In this document: positions 1 through 6,768 of the stretch, one piece after another
Position numbering within the stretch: position 1 is the stretch's first letter
Layout of the letters: every line of letters starts with the position of its first letter
NCBI RefSeq assembly: GCF_026967575.1
Contig: NZ_CP114054.1
Span: forward strand, 868,001-932,000
Direction of reading: 5' to 3'
Length of the DNA stretch: 64,000 bases
Source of the DNA: Aurantiacibacter sp. MUD11
GTDB taxonomy: Bacteria; Pseudomonadota; Alphaproteobacteria; Sphingomonadales; Sphingomonadaceae
The notes under the pieces: generated by a model
Told to the model about the DNA's origin: nothing
Databases searched by the model: none
Seen by the model: only the letters and a program-made list of their open reading frames with translations
Program-made: the position numbers and the translations under genes

Positions 1-940
1 CGTCGCGCACGTCTTCCAGGATCGGCAGCTTCTTGTCGCTGATGGCCGCGGCAATCTGTTCGATCAGCTTGCCCTTGGGCACCTGGTAGGGGATTTCGGA
101 GATCACCAGCTGGTAGCCGCCACCCTTCTGCCGTTCGATGCCGGCTTCGCGATCAGCCTCGTTCTCCGCCTCCGCCGCATGGAAGCGGCCACGCACGCGG
201 AAGGAGCCGCGTCCGGTCTCGTAGGCGTTGGAGATGGCCTCCGCGCTGTCGACCACCAGGCCACCGGTGGCGAAGTCCGGCCCCTTGAATACGCTCATCA
301 GCTCTTCGTGGGTGACGTCCTTGTTGAACAGCACCATCTCCGCGGCGTCGAGCACCTCGGCGACGTTGTGGCTGGGGATGCTGGTCGCCATGCCCACGGC
401 GATGCCGCTGGCGCCGTTGGCCAGCAGGTTCGGGAACAGGCCGGGCATGATGACCGGTTCCTGTTCCTCGTTGTTGTAGGTCGGGATGAACTCGACCGTG
501 CCTTCGTCCAGCCCGTCCATCAGCTGGATCGCGGTGCGCGTCAGGCGGCATTCGGTGTAGCGGTAGGCGGCGGCGTTATCGCCGTCGATATTGCCGAAAT
601 TGCCCTGCCCCTCCACCAGCGGATAGCGCAGCGTGAACGGCTGGGCGAGGCGCACCATGGCATCGTAGACGGCCACGTCGCCGTGCGGATGATACTTGCC
701 GATCACGTCGCCCACGACGCGGGCGCTCTTCTTGAAGGTGCTGTCCGGGCCAAGGCGCAGCTGGCGCATGGTCCACAGCAGGCGGCGGTGGACCGGCTTC
801 AGCCCGTCGCGCAGGTCCGGCAGCGAACGCGCCGTGATCGTCGACAGCGCATAGACGAGGTAGCGCTCCGACAGCGCGCTTTCGAAAGGTTCGCGGATGA
901 TCCCCGCGCCGGAATCAGAAGGTTCTTCGACTGTTGCCAT
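1..940 (-). CDS. parC: DNA topoisomerase IV subunit A (ParC), 5' part only
   Basis: Subunit A of topoisomerase IV, the type IIA enzyme that decatenates daughter chromosomes together with ParE. The gene starts with ATG at 940 and runs off the left edge, so about 313 N-terminal residues are visible. The breakage-reunion domain is recognisable from [14 protein letters not shown], then [20 protein letters not shown] and the stretch [20 protein letters not shown]. The wording [13 protein letters not shown] after HPHGD favours ParC over GyrA. The residue matching E. coli Ser80, a quinolone-resistance position, is Val here. The catalytic Tyr should lie in [11 protein letters not shown]. Confidence 0.9.
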   Translation of the reverse strand, partial: MATVEEPSDSGAGIIREPFESALSERYLVYALSTITARSLPDLRDGLKPVHRRLLWTMRQLRLGPDSTFKKSARVVGDVIGKYHPHGDVAVYDAMVRLAQPFTLRYPLVEGQGNFGNIDGDNAAAYRYTECRLTRTAIQLMDGLDEGTVEFIPTYNNEEQEPVIMPGLFPNLLANGASGIAVGMATSIPSHNVAEVLDAAEMVLFNKDVTHEELMSVFKGPDFATGGLVVDSAEAISNAYETGRGSFRVRGRFHAAEAENEADREAGIERQKGGGYQLVISEIPYQVPKGKLIEQIAAAISDKKLPILEDVRD

Positions 941-1043
941 GCAGTTCGCCCTATCACCGTCACGGCTCGTCTGACAGCACGGAACGTGGCGATTTCCCCA
1001 CCCGTTGATTGGGCAAATGCCAAACAGCGAAAGGAGCAACGAA

Positions 1044-1598
1044 ATGGCTCAACGCATCATGATTCTTGCCACCGACGGTTTCGAACAGTCGGAACTGGAA
1101 AAGCCCAAGGCCAACCTTGAAGAGGCCGGTTTCGAAACGGTCGTCGTCAGCCCCGAAGACGGCGAAATCCGCGGTTTCTCGAACAAGGAATGGGGCGACC
1201 CGGTGAAGGTCGACCTGACCGTCGACGAAGCGGAAGCCGCCGAATTCGACGCGCTGGTGCTGCCGGGGGGCCAGATCAACCCGGACATCCTGCGCATGAA
1301 CGACAAGGCCGTGCAGCTGGTCCGCGACTTCAACGCGGCGGACAAGCCGATCGCCGCCATCTGTCACGCCCCGTGGATGCTGGTGGAAGCCGGCGTGGTG
1401 GACGGGCAGAGCGTGACCAGCTGGCCCAGCCTGCGCACCGACCTGCAGAACGCCGGCGGCAAGGTCGTCGACCGAGAAGTGGCCGTGGACGGCAACCTGA
1501 TTACCAGCCGCAACCCGGACGACATTCCCGCCTTCTCCAAGGCCCTGATCGAAGCGCTGGAAAAGCAGATGCAGAACGAGATGAGCGAAGCCGCCTAA
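1044..1598 (+). CDS. PfpI/DJ-1 family type 1 glutamine amidotransferase-like protein
   Basis: Member of the DJ-1/PfpI superfamily (YhbO/PfpI-like), 184 aa, cytosolic. Members act as proteases, glyoxalases or protein deglycases, and the substrate cannot be read from sequence. The nucleophile elbow [10 protein letters not shown] gives Cys107-His108, and DGFEQSE near the N-terminus supplies the expected acidic partner Glu14. [11 protein letters not shown] is the usual strand before the elbow. Start chosen at ATG 1044 because AAGGAG lies at 1031-1036; an in-frame ATG at 1005 lacks a ribosome site. It is divergent from parC and ends in a strong terminator. Confidence 0.88.
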   Translation: MAQRIMILATDGFEQSELEKPKANLEEAGFETVVVSPEDGEIRGFSNKEWGDPVKVDLTVDEAEAAEFDALVLPGGQINPDILRMNDKAVQLVRDFNAADKPIAAICHAPWMLVEAGVVDGQSVTSWPSLRTDLQNAGGKVVDREVAVDGNLITSRNPDDIPAFSKALIEALEKQMQNEMSEAA

Positions 1599-1637
1599 CC
1601 CCGGCTTCTCCTCCCCTCGGGACAACGAGCAATCGCC

Positions 1638-1680
1638 GCCCCGCTGCACCAAAGGTGCGGCGGGGCTTTCATTTGTTTTC
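1638..1680 (+). terminator. Rho-independent terminator after the PfpI-like gene
   Basis: A 13-bp stem (arms 1638-1650 and 1654-1666, one G-U pair) with an AAA loop is followed by a T-rich run, TTTCATTTGTTTT. It sits 40 bases after the stop at 1598. Confidence 0.85.
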
Positions 1681-1737
1681 CGCAACTTATTTGCCACCAA
1701 CCTACGCACGGGCGCAGATTGCTGATAGCTTGAGCAG

Positions 1738-2115
1738 ATGACGGAGCGGGAAGAGCAACCTGGCCAGCCGCCGAAGCGACCTCCACCGGCGCCCATGCCG
1801 GAGGCGGATGTCATCCTCGAGGATCAGCGACGTAACAAGGAAAAAGCCGATGCGGTGAACTCCGAGTATGGGGCCGTCCCGATCGTGGTCTTCGTGCTGC
1901 TGACCGCCCTTGCGGTTGTCATCCACTACGAGTGGTTGCCGATCGATCCGCGCCTGCTGTCGGTGGTGCTGGCAGTCATTGCCGGCGTGTTCTTTTTGCT
2001 GGCCGCGAGACCGCAAACGGAATGGAAGAGCCGTCCCGCGAGCGAGATATTCAATGGGCTCGGCCTGGTCTGCGCACTGTGGGCGTCGGTTTTCGGCGTG
2101 GGGGGATTTGTCTGA
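1738..2115 (+). CDS. Small three-helix membrane protein, function unknown
   Basis: 125 aa, not recognised. The first 45 residues are hydrophilic and Pro-rich (PPKRPPPAPMPEAD). Three hydrophobic segments follow: about residues 47-63, 72-90 and 107-125, with the last reaching the C-terminus. This suggests an inner-membrane protein with a cytosolic N-terminal tail. Its TGA overlaps the ATG of the next gene by one base (TGATG), so the two are probably translationally coupled. Confidence 0.65.
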   Translation: MTEREEQPGQPPKRPPPAPMPEADVILEDQRRNKEKADAVNSEYGAVPIVVFVLLTALAVVIHYEWLPIDPRLLSVVLAVIAGVFFLLAARPQTEWKSRPASEIFNGLGLVCALWASVFGVGGFV

Positions 2116-2393
2116 TGAACGAACTGGAACAACGGGTCTACAATATCGAGGAATACCTGTGGGGCGACTACGGAGGAGGAGGCGGCGGCACTGGCGAACC
2201 CGGACCTCCCGATGGCCCCGTGCTGTCCGAAGAGGTCGCCTTCCTGCGCGCCCAGATCGTCAAAGCCTTCGAGATCATGCGCCCGATGGTGCCGAAGAAC
2301 CAGCAGGACGAGATCGACATGATCCTGGAAATGCTCAACGACAGGCCGAACCGTCGGCGGGGCCGCGACGGGGGAATGACAATTCCCGTCTGA
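2115..2393 (+). CDS. Small acidic hypothetical protein with a glycine linker
   Basis: 92 aa, not recognised. It starts with ATG at 2115, overlapping the stop of the membrane protein gene. A short N-terminal helix (MNELEQRVYNIEEYLWGDY) is followed by a run of six glycines, a Gly/Pro stretch, then a helical part (LSEEVAFLRAQIVKAFEIMRP) and a basic tail. The layout resembles a soluble partner of the upstream membrane protein. That is inference from coupling only. Confidence 0.6.
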   Translation: MNELEQRVYNIEEYLWGDYGGGGGGTGEPGPPDGPVLSEEVAFLRAQIVKAFEIMRPMVPKNQQDEIDMILEMLNDRPNRRRGRDGGMTIPV

Positions 2394-2400
2394 GGCGTCG

Positions 2401-2730
2401 TCAGAACCCCTGCGCGTTGTTGCTGTCGGAGGGGATCTGCACTTCCATCCCGTCAAGGTCCTCGGTCAGCAGGACCTGGCAGGACAGGCGGCTGGTGGCG
2501 TGAACGTCTGCGGCGAGGTCGAGCATGTCCTCTTCCTCCTCGCTGGCCTCGGGCAGCTTGCCGAACCATTCGCGGCCGATAATCACGTGGCAGGTGGAAC
2601 AGGCCATCTGGCCTTCGCAGGTGCCTTCCAGCGGCATGCCCGCGGCCTGGCCGATTTCAAGCAAGCGGTCTCCGACAGAGGCTTCCGCCTCAACCCTTTC
2701 GCCCTTGCGTGTAATGAAGGTGACCCGGAT
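2401..2730 (-). CDS. 2Fe-2S ferredoxin, adrenodoxin type, apparent ATC start
   Basis: Electron carrier with a [2Fe-2S] cluster bound by Cys38, Cys44, Cys47 and Cys84. The spacing is CX5CX2CX36C, as in the Isc ferredoxin/adrenodoxin class. In the reading frame no ATG, GTG, TTG or CTG lies between an upstream TGA and residue 23. A TTG at 2664 would remove the first beta strands. The best start is ATC at 2730, preceded at good distance by AAGGA that overlaps the stop of the upstream desulfurase gene. That gives 109 aa, a normal length. It probably serves cluster assembly with the two desulfurases. A sequencing error at the start codon is the alternative. Confidence 0.85.
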   Translation of the reverse strand: MRVTFITRKGERVEAEASVGDRLLEIGQAAGMPLEGTCEGQMACSTCHVIIGREWFGKLPEASEEEEDMLDLAADVHATSRLSCQVLLTEDLDGMEVQIPSDSNNAQGF

Positions 2731-2735
2731 GGCTG

Positions 2736-3809
2736 CTATCCTTGTTGCGATGCAGCATAGGTAAGCTTTTCGGCGGCAGCTTCAAGCTCTTCCATCGTCG
2801 TGTAGCGCCCGAAGCCGAGGCGGATGGAGCTTTTCGCCTGTTTCGCCGTCAGACCGATGGCCTGCAACACGTGGCTGGGCCTGCCCGATCCGCTGGCACA
2901 GGCGGAGCCGGCAGAGAACATCACGTCGCGGCAGTCGCTCATCAGGCGGGCGACATCGAGACCGTCCTTGCGCAGGTTGAGGTTACCGTGCCAGCGCGCT
3001 TCGGCGCTGCCGTTCAGTTCCCAGCCGTCGAACATGTCGCGTGCGCGGTTCCACAGCGCTTCGACATGGGCGGCGTCTTCCTCCATGCGTTCCTTCGCCA
3101 CCTGCGCCGCCGCGCCGAAGCCGGCGCACAGCGCGGGGCTGAGCGTGCCAGAGCGCAAGCCCGCCTCCTGGCCGCCGCCGGTCTGCACCGCTTCCAATTC
3201 CACCCCATTGCGCACCCAAAGCGCGCCGATGCCCTTCGGTCCGTGGACCTTGTGCGCCGAAACGGCGATCATGTCCGCACCGGCGACCGGGATTTTGCCG
3301 TAGGCTTGCACCGCGTCGCACAAGAACAGCGCGCCCGTCTCCTTCGCCTTGCGGTGAAATTCGACCGTGGGCTGGATCACCCCGATCTCGTTGTTCACCT
3401 GCATCACGGCGACCAGCTTGGTATTGGCCGGAATGTCCTGCTTGGCGTTGCATTGCCCGTCCGCCGCGACGTTCAGCTCGTGCCAGTTACCCAGTGCCTG
3501 CGCCGTATCAAGCACGGCAGCGTGCTCGATGGCCGAAACGCTGATCGCACCATCGCCCGGGCAGCCGCGCATGGCGAGGTTGATCGCCTCGGTCGCGCCG
3601 CTGGTGAAGATCACCTGCCCACCGGGCGGGAACAACGCCGCCACCTGCTCGCGCGCCAGTTCGACAGCTGCGGCAGCCATGCGTCCCATGCGGTGCGGGC
3701 TGTGCGGATTGCCGAAGCCTGTACCGTCCGGCCCGTCGAGCCACTGCATCATGACATCGCGCGCCTCGGGCGCCAGCGGCGTGGTGGCCTGGTAGTCGAG
3801 GTAGATCAT
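2736..3809 (-). CDS. Cysteine desulfurase, NifS/IscS family, second of a tandem pair
   Basis: PLP enzyme of class V that takes sulfur from cysteine for iron-sulfur clusters or thio-modification, 357 aa. The PLP lysine is Lys187 in SAHKVHGPKG. The persulfide Cys304 sits in SAGSACASGSG. His96 (IEHAAV) and Asp165 (CDAVQ) match the cofactor site. Start chosen at ATG 3809, which overlaps the upstream gene stop by ATGA. It is followed by the ferredoxin gene, so the three form one operon on the minus strand. The sequence clearly differs from its upstream neighbour, so the pair is not a recent duplication. Confidence 0.92.
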   Translation of the reverse strand: MIYLDYQATTPLAPEARDVMMQWLDGPDGTGFGNPHSPHRMGRMAAAAVELAREQVAALFPPGGQVIFTSGATEAINLAMRGCPGDGAISVSAIEHAAVLDTAQALGNWHELNVAADGQCNAKQDIPANTKLVAVMQVNNEIGVIQPTVEFHRKAKETGALFLCDAVQAYGKIPVAGADMIAVSAHKVHGPKGIGALWVRNGVELEAVQTGGGQEAGLRSGTLSPALCAGFGAAAQVAKERMEEDAAHVEALWNRARDMFDGWELNGSAEARWHGNLNLRKDGLDVARLMSDCRDVMFSAGSACASGSGRPSHVLQAIGLTAKQAKSSIRLGFGRYTTMEELEAAAEKLTYAASQQG

Positions 3810-4867
3810 GTCAGCGCCTTCCAAGCGTCCGCGAAGGCATCGAGTTCCTCGACGGTAGTGCTCCACCCCAGCGAGACGCGGATGGTGCGACTGGCGACAT
3901 CGTCCGGCACGCCAAAGGCATCCAGGACGCGGCTCTTCTTCAAGGTACCCGAAGAACAGGCGCTGCCGGCGGAAACCGCGAAACCCATGGCGTCGAGCCG
4001 GATCAGCAGGGCCTGCGCGCTCAGTGACGGATGCGCCAGCGGCAGGATGTAATCGACCTGGTTCTCCCCCAGTTTGAGCACGTTCTCACCCAACCGCGCG
4101 GCGAAGGCCGCACGTTCGGCTTCGTTGGTGCACCAATCGCGATTTTCCAGCGCAGCTGCCATACCCAGGATATCGGGCAGATTTTCGGTACCGCGCCGAT
4201 ATCCTCGCTCGTGCCCGCCGGAGGGCTTCAGCAACTTGTAGTCGCGCACCAGTAGCGCGCCAACGCCAATGGGTCCGCCCAACTTGTGCGCGGAGACAAT
4301 GGCCATGTCGATCCCGTCTGGAAGCGGCAGCTTACCCGCGCTTTGTGAGCAGTCCGACAGGACAATGGCATCCCGGTAGTGCGCCAGGACTGCAAATCCA
4401 TCCGCCCCGAAACGGGTGCCTGTTTCCGAATTCACGTGCTGGCAGGCAAACAATGCGCGGACCTGCTGCCCCGGCGGAAGCGGATCCGGGGGGCCGAACG
4501 CATCATAGATTGCGCTCCGGCCGATCAGGCCGCCGGGCGGCATGGGCACGATGGCATCATACATGCCCGGCTGATCGACCATCAGCGCATCGTGTTCCAC
4601 GGGAAGAGCGCATTTGCGCGGTGCGACGGTGTTTTCCAACGCGGTGCGCGCTGCCTCGCTCGCGCCGCTGGTGAAGATCACCTCGCCTTCCCAGCCAAGA
4701 GACGTCTTCACCCGTTCACGCGCATCTTCCAGCGCGGCCTTGGCCTTGCGGCCTTCGGCATGGGGCGAGCTGGGGTTCGCCCAGATGGCGAAGCCCTCGT
4801 CCATCGCCGCCTTCGCCTCAGGGCGCAGCGGGGTGGTCGCGGCGTGGTCCAGATAGATCCGGCTCAT
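3806..4867 (-). CDS. Cysteine desulfurase, NifS/IscS family, first of a tandem pair
   Basis: Second PLP cysteine desulfurase, 353 aa, first gene of the minus-strand iron-sulfur operon. Lys195 in SAHKLGGPIG binds PLP, Cys304 in SAGSACSSGT is the persulfide residue, and His92 (VEHDAL) and Asp172 (SDCSQ) complete the cofactor pocket. Compared with its neighbour the motif NNEIG is changed to VNSETG, and the central part is looser. It may therefore be specialised or a scaffold-like partner; this is inference. The start at 4867 lies 115 bases from a divergent hydrolase gene. Confidence 0.9.
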   Translation of the reverse strand: MSRIYLDHAATTPLRPEAKAAMDEGFAIWANPSSPHAEGRKAKAALEDARERVKTSLGWEGEVIFTSGASEAARTALENTVAPRKCALPVEHDALMVDQPGMYDAIVPMPPGGLIGRSAIYDAFGPPDPLPPGQQVRALFACQHVNSETGTRFGADGFAVLAHYRDAIVLSDCSQSAGKLPLPDGIDMAIVSAHKLGGPIGVGALLVRDYKLLKPSGGHERGYRRGTENLPDILGMAAALENRDWCTNEAERAAFAARLGENVLKLGENQVDYILPLAHPSLSAQALLIRLDAMGFAVSAGSACSSGTLKKSRVLDAFGVPDDVASRTIRVSLGWSTTVEELDAFADAWKALT

Positions 4868-4871
4868 GCTA

Positions 4872-4883
4872 GGCCAATTGGCC
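4872..4883. repeat. Perfect 12-bp palindrome before the desulfurase operon
   Basis: GGCCAATTGGCC lies four bases upstream of the start codon at 4867, in the 115-base divergent interval. It could be an operator or a leader hairpin that affects translation. No known regulator motif is matched with confidence. The rest of the interval is AT-richer (CATAAT, TATATA) and probably holds the divergent promoters. Confidence 0.4.
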
Positions 4884-4982
4884 GAGAATAATTGCGAAAC
4901 GCGGCATAATCCCTATATAGCCGCCGACTTCCGCCGCGCCACCCGCGCTGGCAAACCACATCTAAGCAGAGCACATTCGCCC

Positions 4983-5639
4983 ATGCCGCACGTCATCTTT
5001 CCCGGCCCCGAGGGCCGTCTTGAAGGTCGCTTCTCTCCCGGCCCGCGTCCGCGCGCGCCCGTCGCCATGATCCTGCACCCGCATTCGCAGGGCGGCGGCA
5101 CCATGAACGACCGGATCGTCCAGCAGCTGTACAAGACCTTCGTCAACCGTGGTTTCGCCACGCTGCGCTTCAACTTCCGCGGCGTCGGCAAGAGCCAGGG
5201 CAGCTTCGACAACGGCATCGGCGAACTGTCGGATGCCGCAAGCGCGCTCGACTGGGTGCAGCAGATTCATCCCGAAGCGCAGACGACCTGGGTCGCCGGC
5301 GTGTCCTTCGGCGCGCTGATCGGCATGCAGCTGCTGATGCGTCGTCCGGAAATCCGCGGCTTCATCTCGATTGCGCCGCCGGCCAACATGTACGACTTCA
5401 GCTTCCTCGCCCCTTGCCCGGCATCGGGCATCTTCATCCAGGGGACGGCGGACACCGTCGTGCAGCCTGCCGCCGTGCAGAAGCTGGTCGACAAGCTGCG
5501 CACGCAGAAGCACATCACCATCCACCACGACGAGATTCCGCGCGCCAATCACTTCTTCGAGAACGAGCAGGAAGAACTGATGGCCTCGGTGGACAACTAC
5601 CTCGATTTCCGCCTCGACCCGAGCTGCCCGATCACCTGA
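4983..5639 (+). CDS. Alpha/beta hydrolase (COG2945-like)
   Basis: Soluble alpha/beta hydrolase of 218 aa, substrate unknown. The nucleophile elbow is GVSFGA with Ser108. Asp157 in QGTADTVV and His190 in PRANHFF complete the triad. HPHSQGGGTMND after the first strand is typical of the short COG2945-like group. Start chosen at ATG 4983, since the longer frame only adds unlikely sequence from the intergenic region. It is divergent from the cysteine desulfurase operon; a similar neighbourhood with iron-sulfur genes occurs in other Alphaproteobacteria as far as I recall. Confidence 0.85.
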   Translation: MPHVIFPGPEGRLEGRFSPGPRPRAPVAMILHPHSQGGGTMNDRIVQQLYKTFVNRGFATLRFNFRGVGKSQGSFDNGIGELSDAASALDWVQQIHPEAQTTWVAGVSFGALIGMQLLMRRPEIRGFISIAPPANMYDFSFLAPCPASGIFIQGTADTVVQPAAVQKLVDKLRTQKHITIHHDEIPRANHFFENEQEELMASVDNYLDFRLDPSCPIT

Positions 5640-5664
5640 TCGCGTTGGAAAACAAGGTCTTGTA

Positions 5665-5702
5665 GCGCGCGTCGGAGCCCCGGTTCCGGCGCGCGCTTGC
5701 AT
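5665..5702 (+). terminator. Probable terminator hairpin after the hydrolase gene
   Basis: An 11-bp GC-rich stem (5665-5675 with 5686-5696, one G-U pair) is followed only by TTGCATTT. The stem is strong and the T run weak. Confidence 0.45.
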
Positions 5703-5721
5703 TTACGCTTCGCTCACGGTA

Positions 5722-5738
5722 ATGTTATAGTATAACAT
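5722..5738. promoter_or_regulatory. Zur-type operator over the promoter of the tonB-like gene
   Basis: ATGTTATAGTATAACAT is a perfect inverted repeat with 8-bp arms around one base. It fits the proteobacterial zinc uptake regulator (Zur) core GTTATANTATAAC, known from E. coli and relatives. A plausible promoter (TTTACG at 5702-5707, TATAGT at 5726-5731, 18-bp spacing) would have its -10 box inside the palindrome, which suits repression by zinc-loaded Zur. The start codon of the TonB-like gene lies 43 bases downstream. Confidence 0.7.
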
Positions 5739-5781
5739 GACTCGCCATCGAGCGCAGTCGCAGCGAAGAGGAGCCAAGGCC

Positions 5782-6456
5782 ATGTCCTATGCCAATGCCA
5801 CAGTCAGTCCGGCCGCCCGCGTCAGGGCCGTCGCGGGAGTGATTGCGATCCACGCCGCAATCGGTGCAGGCGTGGTCGCAGGCCTGACGATCACCGGCGT
5901 GATCGAAACCAAGGACAGGGAATTCATCGCCGAGTTCTACCCCGATCCGCCGCCTCCCCCGCCCCCGGTCGAGGACGTCGTCGAACCGGCCCCGGTCCCC
6001 TACACCCCGCCGCAGGCTCCGCGCCCGCCGATCGAGATCGAGCGCGACAGCCCGGTGCAGGTGGAAACCGTCCGCGACGACGTGCCCGATGTCGTCATCC
6101 GCATCCCCACCCCGCCGATCGAAGTGCCCGATACCGGCCCGACGTTGCCGGCCTACAGCCCGGTCGGGCCGATCCCGCGCAACGGCCCAACCGGCTGGAT
6201 TACCAATGCCGACTACCCCCGTCGTGGCATAACGCGCGAGCTGGAAGGCAGCGCGACCTATCGCCTGGTTATCGGCAGCAACGGACGGGTCAGCGAATGC
6301 GAGATCACCCGGTCCAGCGGCCATGGCGTGCTGGACGATGCCACCTGTAACTTGATCCAGCGCCGGGCGCGCTTCGATGCGGCGAAGAACAATCGCGGCG
6401 AAAACGTTGTCGGCACCTACAGCGGCAATGTTACCTGGCAGCTGCCGCGTCGTTGA
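5782..6456 (+). CDS. TonB family energy-transducing protein
   Basis: Inner-membrane protein that passes proton-motive energy to outer-membrane receptors, 224 aa. It has one N-terminal transmembrane helix (about residues 14-38), then a periplasmic Pro-rich spacer (PPPPPPP, many PP pairs) to about residue 135. The C-terminal TonB domain (NADYPRRGITRELEGSATYR onward) follows. Start chosen at ATG 5782 behind GAGGAG; an in-frame ATG at 5737 overlaps the Zur-type palindrome and has no ribosome site. No exbB or exbD is adjacent. The operator suggests a role in zinc import, perhaps with a dedicated receptor elsewhere. Confidence 0.85.
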   Translation: MSYANATVSPAARVRAVAGVIAIHAAIGAGVVAGLTITGVIETKDREFIAEFYPDPPPPPPPVEDVVEPAPVPYTPPQAPRPPIEIERDSPVQVETVRDDVPDVVIRIPTPPIEVPDTGPTLPAYSPVGPIPRNGPTGWITNADYPRRGITRELEGSATYRLVIGSNGRVSECEITRSSGHGVLDDATCNLIQRRARFDAAKNNRGENVVGTYSGNVTWQLPRR

Positions 6457-6465
6457 TCCCGAAGG

Positions 6466-6492
6466 GAGGCCGGGTCAGCCCTGCCCGGCCTC
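6466..6492. terminator. Possible bidirectional hairpin between convergent genes
   Basis: GAGGCCGGG (6466-6474) pairs with CCCGGCCTC (6484-6492). The loop contains the stop codon of the minus-strand gene. There is no good T run on either side. Confidence 0.35.
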
Positions 6493-6690
6493 TTCCCCGG
6501 CGACCACGTCGGCAGGGCTTTCGCCACTCTCCATCGGAATCACCCATACCGCGACATTGGCGATCATGATGAACGACAGGATGGCCATCAGCATGGCCTG
6601 CCGGTTCATCCCCTTTCGCCACATCACGTAGGCCCCGATGGCAAGGGCGATGGCGGCGAGCACGATGATGGAAAGGATCAGGTCGAACAT
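6475..6690 (-). CDS. Small two-helix membrane protein, function unknown
   Basis: 71 aa, not recognised. It starts with a hydrophobic helix (about residues 3-24, MFDLILSIIVLAAIALAIGA), then a short basic turn (MWRKGMNRQ) and a second helix (about 32-52). The C-terminus is acidic (GESPADVVAGEEAGQG). It converges on the tonB-like gene and stops 18 bases from it. The clean helix-turn-helix composition supports a real small membrane protein. Confidence 0.6.
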   Translation of the reverse strand: MFDLILSIIVLAAIALAIGAYVMWRKGMNRQAMLMAILSFIMIANVAVWVIPMESGESPADVVAGEEAGQG

Positions 6691-6768
6691 GGCCGTTTCC
6701 TAGCGTGGTGAACCTCGCCGCACCAGCCCGCTTGCCGAGCGACAGTTACGTGGGTAACCAACGCCGCC

